Made by a program: the position numbers and the translations under genes
Shown: one piece after another, positions 26,677 to 36,417 of the stretch
Numbering within the stretch: position 1 is the stretch's first letter
Layout of the letters: each line of letters begins with the position of its first letter
Notes under the pieces: generated by a model
Seen by the model: the letters and a program-made list of their open reading frames with translations, nothing else
Told to the model about the DNA's origin: nothing
The model's database searches: none
Assembly (NCBI RefSeq): GCF_000474745.1
Contig: NZ_ASJR01000003.1
Coordinates: 62,001-126,000 of the forward strand
Direction of reading: 5' to 3'
DNA length: 64,000 nt
DNA from: Chitinivibrio alkaliphilus ACht1
GTDB taxonomy: Bacteria > Fibrobacterota > Chitinivibrionia > Chitinivibrionales > Chitinivibrionaceae

Positions 26677-29600
26677 ATGAAGTCTATCCCCCTGTTTTTT
26701 TTCCTTCTTTTTGTATTGCTGTCCGCCTCTGTTTCAGCACAGGATGCATCATCATTTCTTAATTTTGGGAACCGTTTTTACAACGATTCTCTCTATGATC
26801 AAGCCCTGGAACAGTATAACCGGTATATCCAACATGGCGATGATCTGCCCGATCGCGATCTTGTCTTACTGCGACGGGGGCGTATTTTGTCACGTCAACA
26901 GCAGTATGGGCAAGCCATTGAAAGCTATTCACATCTTATTCGTGAAGATGCGTCTTCGGTGTATTATCGTGACGCTCTGTATGAACGGGGACGCTTGTAC
27001 TTTGACCGGGGAGAGTATCGCCGTGCGGCCGCAGACTTTGATATTGTTTCTTCGCGCTTTGGGGGGGCATCTCAAGGCCGGCGTGCCCAATTCTATCTTG
27101 CCCGGTCTCTTGAAGAGAGTGGGGTTCATGACCGAGCCAAAGAAACCTACGCCCGGTTTCTCCGAAGTCATCCAGAAGATCGTCGTGCGGGAGCAGCTCG
27201 GGTGGCCTTGGTAGATCTTTATATTGATCATGGTGAGTACAACGATGCACGTGCTCTTATGAGAGCGGCAGAGGACTTCGATCAGGATGATCGGAGTACC
27301 TTCGCCTTACAGAGTAGGGTCGCCCATATTCACTACCGCACCCGTTCTTATGATTCCGCCCGTACAATGTATCGAACACTCTTTACCACAGCTACCGACA
27401 CATTCCCGGGAGCATCTCAGGCCCTACATGAATATGCGACGATTCTTGTGGATCTCAATGATGTTGATAAGGATGAGGCGAAGATCCTTGAGAATGCAAT
27501 GGAGCAGTTTATTCCCGATATAAAAGCGCTTTCTGCAGAGGACTATTTTCTCTTTGGACAGGTTTTCCTTGCGGGAGAATTTTTATCACGGGGTATCCCC
27601 TTTCTTGAAGAAGGGCTGTTACGCTATGATGATATCGATTCGGCACAGGTGTATTACCATATGGCCCGTGCTATTGCACGGCAGGGAGACAATCTTCGCA
27701 GTGTAGAGTATCTGCGTCTTATTGCTCCCCACCATGGAACACTATATGCGGAGGCTCAGCTTCGTATTGCCCAGCTCTATGCTCGTAGTGGACTTTTCTC
27801 AAATGCCGTAAGCTATTATCGTTCCTATGCGGGACTGGCAGATGCATCTCACGTCGATCGTGCTCTCTTTGCCATTGCTCGTATTTATCGTCAAGAGCTT
27901 TCTTCTTCAGCGGCGGCCCTGGCTACCTATGAAGAGTTAATTCGTACCTACCCGGAAAGTCCCTATGTAGAACGGGCTTTCCTTGAAACGGCCCAAATAC
28001 AGCAGGAGCAGGGGCGGTATGAAGATGCTCGTAATACCTACGAACATTTAGGAACGCTCTTTGCAGATACAGAGACGGGGCGTACAGCGCAAAAATCAGC
28101 AGAATATCTTGAACGGTTTCGCATTGTTCAAACTGATCGGGCTCTTTATGAGCTGACAAGACAACTCTACGGCTCCATGGCCGATCAGCCCGATATTCTT
28201 CGAGGAGCCTATATATACAGTACATACCTTAAGCGTTTTGACGATGCCGTAGATTTAGTAGGAACGGCCCTTTCAGAAGGGAATCTCTCTCCGGATGAAA
28301 GAGAGGATGCGCTCTTTTTAAAGGCAAGCCTTTGGGGAAGTATCTATGAGAAAATGACCTTTGAAGGTGCTTCACAGAGTGCAGATCTTGCTTTACAACG
28401 GGCCTTTGCTATGTATGATACGCTTCGTTTTGAAGAAGAAAACGAGCCCCGTGCCGCTCGTGCACAGTTTAAAAAAGCACGTCTTGTAGATAGTCTTCCC
28501 CTGTATGAAGAGTATCTCTCCCGGTTTCCCGAGGGTGAACATCTTGGTGCGGTTCTTGTGCGAAGCGCAGCCTTACTTCTCAAAAAAGGCGAGCGGGGAG
28601 ATACCACTCATGATCAGGCGCGTGCCTATTATCGACGAGCCTTTGAAGAAGGTCGTCCTGCTCAGCAGGGCACGGCCTTGGTCTTTTTGATAGAAGATCA
28701 TCTTCATGAAGGTGAGTATGATTCTGCTCAGGTCTATCTGACCCATTTAGAGTCCCTTGATCTGGGAGATTCCCAGCAGAGAAGTATCTGGTGGTATGGG
28801 GGTGAACTGGCTCTGAAAACAGGGGACTATGAACAGGCAGCACGTGAATACCAAAAGATACTTGATCACTACCCTTCCTATGGTGGTGCAATGCGTGTTC
28901 GTTTACGTTTTGCTGAGGCAAAGATGCGGCGGGAACATATTTCTGCGGCACAACGAGCCTATACCCGTGCGTTTCATGAAGCTGCCACAGATACCATGCG
29001 TGCTCAGGCGTTATATGGAATGGTTCGTACCATGCGCTTACAGGGTGAAGTGAATACTGCCATAGAACAGGTAGAACATCATTTAGAAGCCTCCCCGAAA
29101 CTCTTCACGGCATATGCGCCGCTGTTGTATGAACAGGGTCGACTCTATGGTCTCTCGGAAGAACGGTATGCTGCTGTAGGGGTCTATGAGTCATTTCTGC
29201 AGAAAACAGAGGCCGAGAAACATCCCCTTCGTACAGCTGCCATGGAGGAGCTCGCCGGGCTCTTATATGAGCTTGAAGAGTATGGCCGGGCTACGCCGCT
29301 GTATGAAGAACTTCGTCATGGAGCACAATCCTCGCAGGATTCGCTTCGCTTTGAAGCGCGCTATCTTTCCTCAGCCATTCTTCATGGCGATATGGAAGAG
29401 GTGAGCCGTGAATATCGCAGTTTTCGCCGGGGAAGTGGGGCGGATCATGATGAGTATTTTGCCAAGGTTGTTTTTGCCGAAGGGCTTCGCGCTTTTCAAG
29501 AACGAGATTTTCGCCGAGCACAGCGTCGGTTTTCCTATGTTGAAGATCGTATTGATCCTACATCGTTCACGGATAAGGCTGTGTATTATCAGGGGTTCTT

Positions 29601-30297
29601 ACAGTACGAAAATGAGGAATACTCCGATGCAATTTCTCATCTTCGCTCATTTATTAAAAACTATCCGGCAAGTTCCATGATTCACCAGGCCCGCTTTGTT
29701 ATTGCCACGGCATTTCTTCGTCAGGAAGAGTATGTTCGAGCAGGAACATACTTTACAAAAGTAGCACAGGCCGAAGATGCAGATGATGACCTTGTGTTCC
29801 GGGCCCTTATGAATGGTGCCATGGCGTGGCAACGAGCTTCTCAGTGGGAGCAAGCCGGCGAGGCATACAGCGCGGTGTTGCGTGATTTTAGTGAGAATAT
29901 TCAGCCGGGAGAATTTTATCTTACCACGGGGTTTGCGTGGTATCAAGCAGGGCGAGTTGGTGTTGCCCTTGACTACTTTAAATCGGCTCAGGAAGAAGTT
30001 ACGGGTAGCGATAGGGCTGAAGTTGAGTATTGGATTGCCATGTCGCATAAAGAACTTGGCAATACGGCTCGTGCCTTAGAGCTGTTTCTGAAAATACCCT
30101 ATACTCATGGGTACGAAGGAAAATGGGGTGTAACAGCGGAGTTTCAGGCGGCACAGATGTACCATCAGCGTGAGCAGTATGATCATGCACGAAGACTCTA
30201 TGAGAGCGTTGTTCGACGAGAAGGTTCTTCCTCCGGCATGGGAGCAGATGCCCATGAAGCTCTCTCTGATCTTGAGACGGTTTCCCAGGATCGCTAA
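26677..30297 (+). CDS. Large exported TPR-repeat protein
   Basis: A signal peptide (IPLFFFLLFVLLSASVSAQ) leads into about 1180 residues of tetratricopeptide-like helical repeats, for example FYNDSLYDQALEQYNRYI, YFDRGEYRRAAADFDIV and YYQGFLQYENEEYSDAI. The repeats match the YbgF/outer-membrane assembly TPR style. Proteins like this scaffold envelope complexes in the periplasm; no enzymatic domain is seen. It is the first gene of an envelope operon, 0 nt from the Crp-like regulator. The upstream ATG at 26662 would precede the signal peptide by five residues and is less likely. Confidence 0.85.
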   Translation: MKSIPLFFFLLFVLLSASVSAQDASSFLNFGNRFYNDSLYDQALEQYNRYIQHGDDLPDRDLVLLRRGRILSRQQQYGQAIESYSHLIREDASSVYYRDALYERGRLYFDRGEYRRAAADFDIVSSRFGGASQGRRAQFYLARSLEESGVHDRAKETYARFLRSHPEDRRAGAARVALVDLYIDHGEYNDARALMRAAEDFDQDDRSTFALQSRVAHIHYRTRSYDSARTMYRTLFTTATDTFPGASQALHEYATILVDLNDVDKDEAKILENAMEQFIPDIKALSAEDYFLFGQVFLAGEFLSRGIPFLEEGLLRYDDIDSAQVYYHMARAIARQGDNLRSVEYLRLIAPHHGTLYAEAQLRIAQLYARSGLFSNAVSYYRSYAGLADASHVDRALFAIARIYRQELSSSAAALATYEELIRTYPESPYVERAFLETAQIQQEQGRYEDARNTYEHLGTLFADTETGRTAQKSAEYLERFRIVQTDRALYELTRQLYGSMADQPDILRGAYIYSTYLKRFDDAVDLVGTALSEGNLSPDEREDALFLKASLWGSIYEKMTFEGASQSADLALQRAFAMYDTLRFEEENEPRAARAQFKKARLVDSLPLYEEYLSRFPEGEHLGAVLVRSAALLLKKGERGDTTHDQARAYYRRAFEEGRPAQQGTALVFLIEDHLHEGEYDSAQVYLTHLESLDLGDSQQRSIWWYGGELALKTGDYEQAAREYQKILDHYPSYGGAMRVRLRFAEAKMRREHISAAQRAYTRAFHEAATDTMRAQALYGMVRTMRLQGEVNTAIEQVEHHLEASPKLFTAYAPLLYEQGRLYGLSEERYAAVGVYESFLQKTEAEKHPLRTAAMEELAGLLYELEEYGRATPLYEELRHGAQSSQDSLRFEARYLSSAILHGDMEEVSREYRSFRRGSGADHDEYFAKVVFAEGLRAFQERDFRRAQRRFSYVEDRIDPTSFTDKAVYYQGFLQYENEEYSDAISHLRSFIKNYPASSMIHQARFVIATAFLRQEEYVRAGTYFTKVAQAEDADDDLVFRALMNGAMAWQRASQWEQAGEAYSAVLRDFSENIQPGEFYLTTGFAWYQAGRVGVALDYFKSAQEEVTGSDRAEVEYWIAMSHKELGNTARALELFLKIPYTHGYEGKWGVTAEFQAAQMYHQREQYDHARRLYESVVRREGSSSGMGADAHEALSDLETVSQDR

Positions 30298-30993
30298 ATG
30301 GCGTGTGAACGGGTTGAGAAATTTGTTAACTTCATGATGACCCTTCCCATGTTTCAGGCCTTGGAGTTTTGGCAGATACGTTTGTTGTACAACGATGTGA
30401 ATATACGACGCTTTGTGCAGGGAGAAATGGTTGTCCATGAGGAGGATCCCTGTAGCAAAAACGGTTTCTTTATTATTTTTAGTGGACGGGTTAAGGTCTT
30501 TAGTGTTGATGATAAGGGAGAACAGATTTACGCAATCCTCGGAAAGGGTGATTTCTTTGGGGAGATGTCCATTCTCGAGGAAAAACCGCGGAGCGCATCC
30601 GTGGCGGCTTTACATCCCTGTGAAATATTTGTATGGGACTGTCGTGCTTTTATTCGAATGCTTGAGAAGTATCCCTCAATTTCTCTTGCCTTTATGCGAA
30701 TATTAAGTGAGCGTCTTCGCCGTGCCAATCGGAGAATCAATAATTTTTCTTTTATGTCGGCTCGGGAGCGTCTCATTGTATATTTGCGGGAAGAGGTGCA
30801 TCGTCGTGGTATTCTGCAAGAAGACGGTACGTACCTCATTGAAATACCTCCTCAAAAGGCGATTGGTTCAACCATGGGAATCGCTCGGGAGACGGTTTCG
30901 CGAGTGTTTGCAGAGTTTGCAGAAGATGGTATTATTATAAAAAAAGGTTATAAAAAGGTGTTGGTTCCTGATGAAACGTTATTACAAATTTGA
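30298..30993 (+). CDS. Crp/Fnr-family transcriptional regulator with intact cNMP pocket
   Basis: The 231-residue protein has a cyclic-nucleotide-binding beta roll and a C-terminal winged helix. The phosphate-binding cassette is FFGEMSILEEKPRSASV, with the Glu and Arg-Ser residues that contact cAMP in Crp. The recognition helix lies in MGIARETVSRVFAEF. It starts directly after the stop of the TPR gene and overlaps the PASTA gene by 23 nt, so it is co-expressed with envelope proteins it may regulate. No cysteine cluster for Fe-S is apparent. Ligand and targets are unknown. Confidence 0.9.
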   Translation: MACERVEKFVNFMMTLPMFQALEFWQIRLLYNDVNIRRFVQGEMVVHEEDPCSKNGFFIIFSGRVKVFSVDDKGEQIYAILGKGDFFGEMSILEEKPRSASVAALHPCEIFVWDCRAFIRMLEKYPSISLAFMRILSERLRRANRRINNFSFMSARERLIVYLREEVHRRGILQEDGTYLIEIPPQKAIGSTMGIARETVSRVFAEFAEDGIIIKKGYKKVLVPDETLLQI

Positions 30994-31744
30994 AATTTCC
31001 CGAATGAAGTTTTGGACCGTTGTGGTTCCCAGCTTCATTGGCCTGTGTCTTGTGGCGGTGGCTCTTTCCTATTACCTTATAAATAGCGTAATTATGCCTC
31101 GACATATTGACCTTTCTGCTCGTAATATTGTGGAAGTTCCTTCCTTAGAGGGCATGTCCTTTGCTGATGCACGGCAGGAGTGTTATAACTTAGGGCTTCG
31201 TTTAACCGTATCTGCTCAGGAGTATAACGATACTATTCCGCAAAATGTGGTCATGCGGCACACCCCCGAAGAAGGTGAGCAAGTAAAACGGGGACGAGTT
31301 CTCTCTGCTACGGTCAGTCGGGGCAGTGAGATTGGTACGGTCCCGGAGATCGCAAATCTCCCCTTTGGTCCTGCACGGACAGAATTGCATAGTGCTGGTT
31401 TTCGAAATATCACCCGTGAAAGTGTTTATAGTGATGAAATAAACCAGGGGCGCGTTGTTTCTGTCACTCCTGAAAGCGGGTTACAGGTATCGAAGGAACA
31501 ATCCATAACGGTGGCCATCTCCAAGGGAGCTCGGGCCAGCTCTGCGACAATGCCGAATGTGGTGGGAGAAATGTTTTCAACGGCTCGTGATGAGATTGTT
31601 TCGCGCGGTCTTGAGATTGGGTCGGTAGAGTATGAAGTTGTGCAAGATCGTCGTCCCGGTATTGTGCTTCGTCAATCCGTATCGCCGAACCGAAGCGTAG
31701 ATTTAAATACAAAGGTGGATTTGGTTGTTACCGTTACCGAATAG
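30971..31744 (+). CDS. Membrane-anchored PASTA-domain protein
   Basis: The 257-residue protein has one N-terminal membrane helix (residues about 14-37) and three PASTA repeats outside: from about 52 (VEVPSLEGMSFADARQE), 118 (IGTVPEIANLPFGPA) and 190 (ATMPNVVGEMFSTARDE). PASTA domains sense peptidoglycan fragments or beta-lactams, normally as the ectodomain of Ser/Thr kinases or on penicillin-binding proteins. Here the module stands alone without a kinase. It overlaps the regulator upstream by 23 nt and the TPR lipoprotein downstream by 20 nt. Confidence 0.9.
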   Translation: MKRYYKFEISRMKFWTVVVPSFIGLCLVAVALSYYLINSVIMPRHIDLSARNIVEVPSLEGMSFADARQECYNLGLRLTVSAQEYNDTIPQNVVMRHTPEEGEQVKRGRVLSATVSRGSEIGTVPEIANLPFGPARTELHSAGFRNITRESVYSDEINQGRVVSVTPESGLQVSKEQSITVAISKGARASSATMPNVVGEMFSTARDEIVSRGLEIGSVEYEVVQDRRPGIVLRQSVSPNRSVDLNTKVDLVVTVTE

Positions 31745-33557
31745 GTTTTTCTATATACTGCTTTCGCTCCTTCTTTTTTCCTGCGCCACGGTGCGTGACA
31801 CCGCACGGGATGATGATCGTCGTGCAGCCCCAAAACAGCTTCGTGACAGTGTCGATTTGCGGGTCTCTTCATATCTATTTGTTGAAGCAAAGAATATGGA
31901 ACGCCGAGAGCGATATTACGAAGCATTTCGATTTTATAAAGGGGCCTTTTCCTATGATCCCTATTCTGAATATCTCATGGATCTTCTGCCGGAATATGCG
32001 GTTCAGCTGAATCTGCCCGAAGAGGCCGTGAACATTATCTCTCAGGGAAAAGGGCGTGGTGATTGGTCCGATACAATAGTTCGACAAGCCATGGGTATTT
32101 ATCGAAGAACTGCTGGGTATGAAAAAATACCTCAGTTTTTTGAATATCTTGAAGAGCCACACTTCTATGACACCCTTGTATATCTTGATGCTCTGGAAAA
32201 AACGGCTCGTCATATGGAAGCCATAACAGTGTACAAGAAAATTGCTGAGTCTTCTACAATTGACAGTCTTGTCAGTCTTCCTGCGGATGATCCGGGACGG
32301 GTTAATCCACGTGATTTTGATATACAGATTGGAGACCTCTATCGTCGGGAGGAGCTCTATGATTCAGCACTCGTCTATTATGAAAAAGCTCGAACGGAAG
32401 AAGAAACACGCCTTCCGGCGTTGCGCGGTATTGCCTTGTCGAAATATTTCATGGGAGAAAATATTCCTGAGGCGGTGGCACGAATGGAAGAGGTGTATGC
32501 TGAAGCTTTGGAAGAGTCAGTATATTTTCCGGTGCTCATGGAACTTCTCGCATGGCATTATGCGTCTGTTGAACAAGAGTATGTTCGTGCTGTAGAAATA
32601 CTCACTCCTCTCTATCAGTATGTCCTTTCCCGTGAAAATAGAGATTTACTTGTGTATTACGGTAAAGCCCTTGTTCTTTTTATGAACAGTGCTGAGCTGT
32701 TTGAACAAAGCGAAAATCTTCTGACAGAACTCCGTACATATTCAGATACGAATTTTTATCTTCTGCTTTATTCAGGAATTACCGCTACATCACTTGGCAA
32801 GGTTGAAGAGGCAGAACGGTGGTTTAATCGCGCCTTTTCCACTGAAGATGTATCCACGGAAGATCTTCTTGGAGCGTATCGCTATGCGATTTGGAATGCC
32901 GTTGCCATGGAGCAAAACGAGTTGGCCCATACCTATATTTATGAGATGCTTGACCGATTTCCAGGATCGCCCCATGCGTACTATATCGCTGGTGTTGCTC
33001 AGATGCGCATGGGGGAGTATTCCACAGGCGTAGGTTGTTTTGGCCGTGCTGCCGAGCTTTCAAAGGATGATTTTTCTGACCTCTATTTTTCAGTCCTCTT
33101 TCAAAAAGCTGTTGCCCATGATAGTCGGGGAGATTTCTCTGCGGCCGAAGAAATTCTTGAGGAAATTATTGCGCAAGACTCCACGCAACATCTTGCTGCG
33201 AATTATCTCGGATATTCCTGGGCAGAACGCGGCGAGAATTTGGATAAGGCCTTGCGGCTTTTGGAGCTTGCTCTCTCACAAGAGCCAACCAACGGCGCAT
33301 ATCTAGACTCGTATGCCTGGATTTTATATCAGAAGGGGGAGTATGAAGAGGCCTTAACCTACATTACAAAGGCAGTTCGGTATCTTGATGAGCACTATGT
33401 CGTCCATTATCATACGGCGGATATTTTGGTGCAGTTAGGGCGATATGATGAGGCACAAACCTCGTACGAGGAGGCCTTGCGTTTGATACCTGAAGGCAAA
33501 GAGGACGATCGTCGTTCTATTACAGAAAAATTAAACACCCTCAAGGATCGCAATTGA
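31725..33557 (+). CDS. TPR-repeat outer-membrane lipoprotein
   Basis: The 610-residue product begins with a lipoprotein signal (FFYILLSLLLFSCATV), with the lipidated Cys in LFSC. About ten TPR-like helical pairs follow, for example AEEILEEIIAQDSTQHLAANYLGYSWAERGENLDKAL. The start is TTG, 7 nt after AAAGGTGG, inside the end of the PASTA gene. The strong ribosome site and signal peptide support it. By context it probably scaffolds an envelope or secretion complex together with the small lipoprotein and PorQ-like protein downstream. Confidence 0.85.
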   Translation: MLPLPNRFFYILLSLLLFSCATVRDTARDDDRRAAPKQLRDSVDLRVSSYLFVEAKNMERRERYYEAFRFYKGAFSYDPYSEYLMDLLPEYAVQLNLPEEAVNIISQGKGRGDWSDTIVRQAMGIYRRTAGYEKIPQFFEYLEEPHFYDTLVYLDALEKTARHMEAITVYKKIAESSTIDSLVSLPADDPGRVNPRDFDIQIGDLYRREELYDSALVYYEKARTEEETRLPALRGIALSKYFMGENIPEAVARMEEVYAEALEESVYFPVLMELLAWHYASVEQEYVRAVEILTPLYQYVLSRENRDLLVYYGKALVLFMNSAELFEQSENLLTELRTYSDTNFYLLLYSGITATSLGKVEEAERWFNRAFSTEDVSTEDLLGAYRYAIWNAVAMEQNELAHTYIYEMLDRFPGSPHAYYIAGVAQMRMGEYSTGVGCFGRAAELSKDDFSDLYFSVLFQKAVAHDSRGDFSAAEEILEEIIAQDSTQHLAANYLGYSWAERGENLDKALRLLELALSQEPTNGAYLDSYAWILYQKGEYEEALTYITKAVRYLDEHYVVHYHTADILVQLGRYDEAQTSYEEALRLIPEGKEDDRRSITEKLNTLKDRN

Positions 33558-34123
33558 AAGTAGTTTTCCTAGCAGGGGTGCTGCTTGCTTTGTTTCTCGG
33601 CTGTGCACCACGCTTTCAACGAGGGCCCATAGAGCGTGAGGGAGAGTTGAAATTAAGTGGGTCCTTTCTTCTGCGCACGGAAGAGACGTATTACGAAGGT
33701 ACCCTGGCAGCCATTCGTGATTCAGTTCAGACAAGTGTACATTTATACTCAAATTTCGGGGTTCGTTACCTCTCTGTTATTGCACAAAATGACTCCGTTA
33801 CCCTTGACATGCGGGGGCATGAGCCCGTGAGATTTCATGGGGAGAGTCGGGCGGTCTTGGGAGATTTTCTTACCTTTGATCTCTCATATACTGAGGTGGT
33901 ACTTCTTCTTACTGGCTACATCCCCCCTCGTTTTGAGGATTCGGCCCAGCTCCCTGATGGGGTTCGTGCATATTCCCGTGAGCGATTTGGACAACGTATT
34001 GAAGGGTACGATTTTATGTATGAGGGGATGAAGATAGCCCTCTCCGATCCCGATGCGTATCATTTTACAGAGATTTATGTAGGAGTAGATAGCAGCAATT
34101 ATATTACTATAAGCTATAATTGA
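33554..34123 (+). CDS. Small lipoprotein, LolB/DUF4292-like
   Basis: The 189-residue protein has a lipoprotein signal (VVFLAGVLLALFLGC) and an all-beta mature part with GVRYLSVIAQNDSVTLDM. This resembles the half-barrel of DUF4292 proteins that follow TPR genes in Bacteroidetes. The TTG start overlaps the upstream stop and follows AAGGAT. LolB-like folds bind lipids or lipoproteins, so a chaperone role at the outer membrane is possible. The family link is by eye and tentative. Confidence 0.65.
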   Translation: MKVVFLAGVLLALFLGCAPRFQRGPIEREGELKLSGSFLLRTEETYYEGTLAAIRDSVQTSVHLYSNFGVRYLSVIAQNDSVTLDMRGHEPVRFHGESRAVLGDFLTFDLSYTEVVLLLTGYIPPRFEDSAQLPDGVRAYSRERFGQRIEGYDFMYEGMKIALSDPDAYHFTEIYVGVDSSNYITISYN

Positions 34124-34138
34124 CGCGTTGAGGTTTCG

Positions 34139-35158
34139 GTGAAAACGACTCTACTCATATATATTCTTTTTTTCTGTGCATATCAAGTAGATGCGCAGGG
34201 AAGCAACGTTTCATCTGGAGCGATGTTCGAATATCTTCTTTCACCAGGCTATTCTGCTCGCTCACGTTCCTTAGGAGGTGTTCACTCACTTCTTCTTACG
34301 GATGATCCCTCAGCTCTCTTTCATGCTCCGGCTCTGTTACCTTCTTCAAAGCAGCAGCAGGGAGCAATAACCTACGAGCCATATCTCCTTTCTATGGATC
34401 GCTACGCCCTTGGATATACCCAACCTATTTCAGATTCTCTTGTTGTGGGGGGAGTAATACGCTCTGTAAGTCGTGGGAGCATTAATGCCTATGATGAGTT
34501 CGGTACGCCCCTTGATATCTCAATTGCTCCTTTTGGAATATCCCTTTCCGCTGTGAGTGGATATGCCTTTTCAGAAGATTTTTTTCTGGGGAGCGCGATA
34601 CATCTTGCCCACGACCATCTAGCCCCCTCTTCAGACTATGTTTCATCCACTGTCTCAGCCACGGCACTTCTCTTTGATGCCGGGCTTCTTTACCGCATCT
34701 CCGGGGCGGCGCATTTGTCTTCGGGCGTACGACACATAGGATTTATATTGGATGATCATGGTGAGCAGGGCAGCAGTTCACTGCCGGCGTCGCTGTATGC
34801 GGGGATATCTGGGGCTATTCGTAATGAGCTGCTTTCTGTGTGGTATCTTGAGGGGGAGTATTATACTGTGGGCGATTTGCATATAAAAACTGCAGTAGAA
34901 CTTGTTTTTCCTCAATATCTTACTGTGCGGAGCGGTATGCGCTTTACCCCGCAAGATGTTGAAAATCTATTTGAAACAATCTCTGGTGATCGGCCAGTGC
35001 GTGCCAAATATTCGAAGAAGACCGTAGATCTTTTTTCTCTCGGAGCAGGCCTTGCCTTTCCTATTAATACGGCCCTAATCACTGTTGATATGGCTGTGAC
35101 ATTTCATACTGATGCCCTTGATCCTACTACAACTGTGACCCTTGGGTTTGCCCCTTAA
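34139..35158 (+). CDS. PorV/PorQ-family outer-membrane beta-barrel protein
   Basis: The 339-residue protein has a signal peptide ending in VDAQG and then YLLSPGYSARSRSLGGVHSLLLTDDPSALFHAPALL, arranged as in PorV/PorQ proteins (SARSxxLGG, then DPSAxxxNPA-like). The rest is amphipathic beta strands typical of a 14-strand barrel. PorV and PorQ belong to the type IX secretion pathway and help anchor or process cargo with C-terminal sorting domains, and this window contains such cargo. The start is GTG after GAGG. The 3' end overlaps rodA by 4 nt on the opposite strand. Confidence 0.72.
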   Translation: MKTTLLIYILFFCAYQVDAQGSNVSSGAMFEYLLSPGYSARSRSLGGVHSLLLTDDPSALFHAPALLPSSKQQQGAITYEPYLLSMDRYALGYTQPISDSLVVGGVIRSVSRGSINAYDEFGTPLDISIAPFGISLSAVSGYAFSEDFFLGSAIHLAHDHLAPSSDYVSSTVSATALLFDAGLLYRISGAAHLSSGVRHIGFILDDHGEQGSSSLPASLYAGISGAIRNELLSVWYLEGEYYTVGDLHIKTAVELVFPQYLTVRSGMRFTPQDVENLFETISGDRPVRAKYSKKTVDLFSLGAGLAFPINTALITVDMAVTFHTDALDPTTTVTLGFAP

Positions 35159-36417
35159 TAGTTAGCTCGATCTCCCCGTGCATTCATAATAAGTCCTACA
35201 AGTAGAGCCATGGTGAGCGTAAATGATCCCCCGTAGCTCAGAAAGGGCAGGGGTAATCCAGTCACCGGCATCATACCTACCACCATGGCGATATTTATGA
35301 TAACGTGAAAGGCTGTCATTGAAGCTGCCCCCACGAGAAGGATATTGGCAAAGCGGTTTCTGATATTACGAGTAGAAGAGAGAGCTCGAATAATAAGCAG
35401 GAGATAGAGTATAAGAACGAGGGCGCTTCCTACAAGGCCAAATTGTTCTCCCAGTACCGCGAAAATAAAGTCGGTGTGTGCTTCTGGAAGATATTGCAGG
35501 TTTACTTGAGAACCTTGAAGAAATCCTTTTCCGTATTCCTGTCCCGAGCCAAGGGCTATCATCGATTGAATCACCTGATACCCTGCTCCACGGGGGTCTG
35601 CCTGTGGGTTAATAAAACTCACCACACGCATTTTTTGATAATCTTGGAGGACATTATTCCACACTAAGTTTGTCATGGTAGCGGCAATGAGTGAGAGGGA
35701 GAAAGAGAGGATCATTATTTTCAGGGGAGGGCGTAAAATACGAAATGACAAAAGGTGGATAAACACAAATATGCCCCATGGAATAGATGCCCAGAGAGAA
35801 AAGTGGGTATCCCCATCGGCGTAGAATGAGAGAATAAGGGGAATTGCACTCAGAACCAAGGAGATACAAGGGGTAATAAGATAGAAAATTTCACCGAGAC
35901 TCATGCCTGCCCAGTAAAACATTGGCAGGGATATGGAAAGAAAAATAAGGGCTGTACCGAGATCAGGTTGTTGCATTACCAATACGAAGGGGATTGTAAT
36001 AATAATAGCCGGAACAATCATTGTGCGTAGTCGATACAAGGAAACATCTCGTTTTGTGAGGTAGCGGGACAGCATGAGAAGCAGGCCAATTTTAGCAAAC
36101 TCTGATGGCTGAATACGCAATCCGCCGAAGACAAGCCAGCGCGCAGCACCCATAGCCGCTTCACCAGAAAAAAGAATTGTAATAAGGAGGAGGATGGTGA
36201 CAACGTAAAAGAGATGGGCACTTTTGTAGAAAAATGCCGTGGGAATACTCACGGTGATAAGTATGAGTAAAATCCCCATAATACCCCACAGAATCTGTTG
36301 GTTGAAAACATGAAAACTTGCGGAACTGTACACAAGGGCAAGACCAATAGTCCAAAGAATAAGGGCAATGATAAACAGAAAAACATCAAATTTGCCCGTA
36401 AGAAAATACGATTTCAT
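35155..36417 (-). CDS. rodA: Rod-shape SEDS glycosyltransferase RodA
   Basis: The 420-residue integral membrane protein has about ten hydrophobic helices and SEDS motifs such as RIQPSEFAKI, QQPDLGTALIF and LPFLSYGGSF. It polymerises lipid II into glycan strands during elongation together with PBP2. The gene follows mrdA with an ATGA overlap at 36417; a second ATG nine bases upstream sits directly on the ribosome site and is less likely. It is the last gene of mreBCD-mrdA-rodA. Confidence 0.95.
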   Translation of the reverse strand: MKSYFLTGKFDVFLFIIALILWTIGLALVYSSASFHVFNQQILWGIMGILLILITVSIPTAFFYKSAHLFYVVTILLLITILFSGEAAMGAARWLVFGGLRIQPSEFAKIGLLLMLSRYLTKRDVSLYRLRTMIVPAIIITIPFVLVMQQPDLGTALIFLSISLPMFYWAGMSLGEIFYLITPCISLVLSAIPLILSFYADGDTHFSLWASIPWGIFVFIHLLSFRILRPPLKIMILSFSLSLIAATMTNLVWNNVLQDYQKMRVVSFINPQADPRGAGYQVIQSMIALGSGQEYGKGFLQGSQVNLQYLPEAHTDFIFAVLGEQFGLVGSALVLILYLLLIIRALSSTRNIRNRFANILLVGAASMTAFHVIINIAMVVGMMPVTGLPLPFLSYGGSFTLTMALLVGLIMNARGDRANY

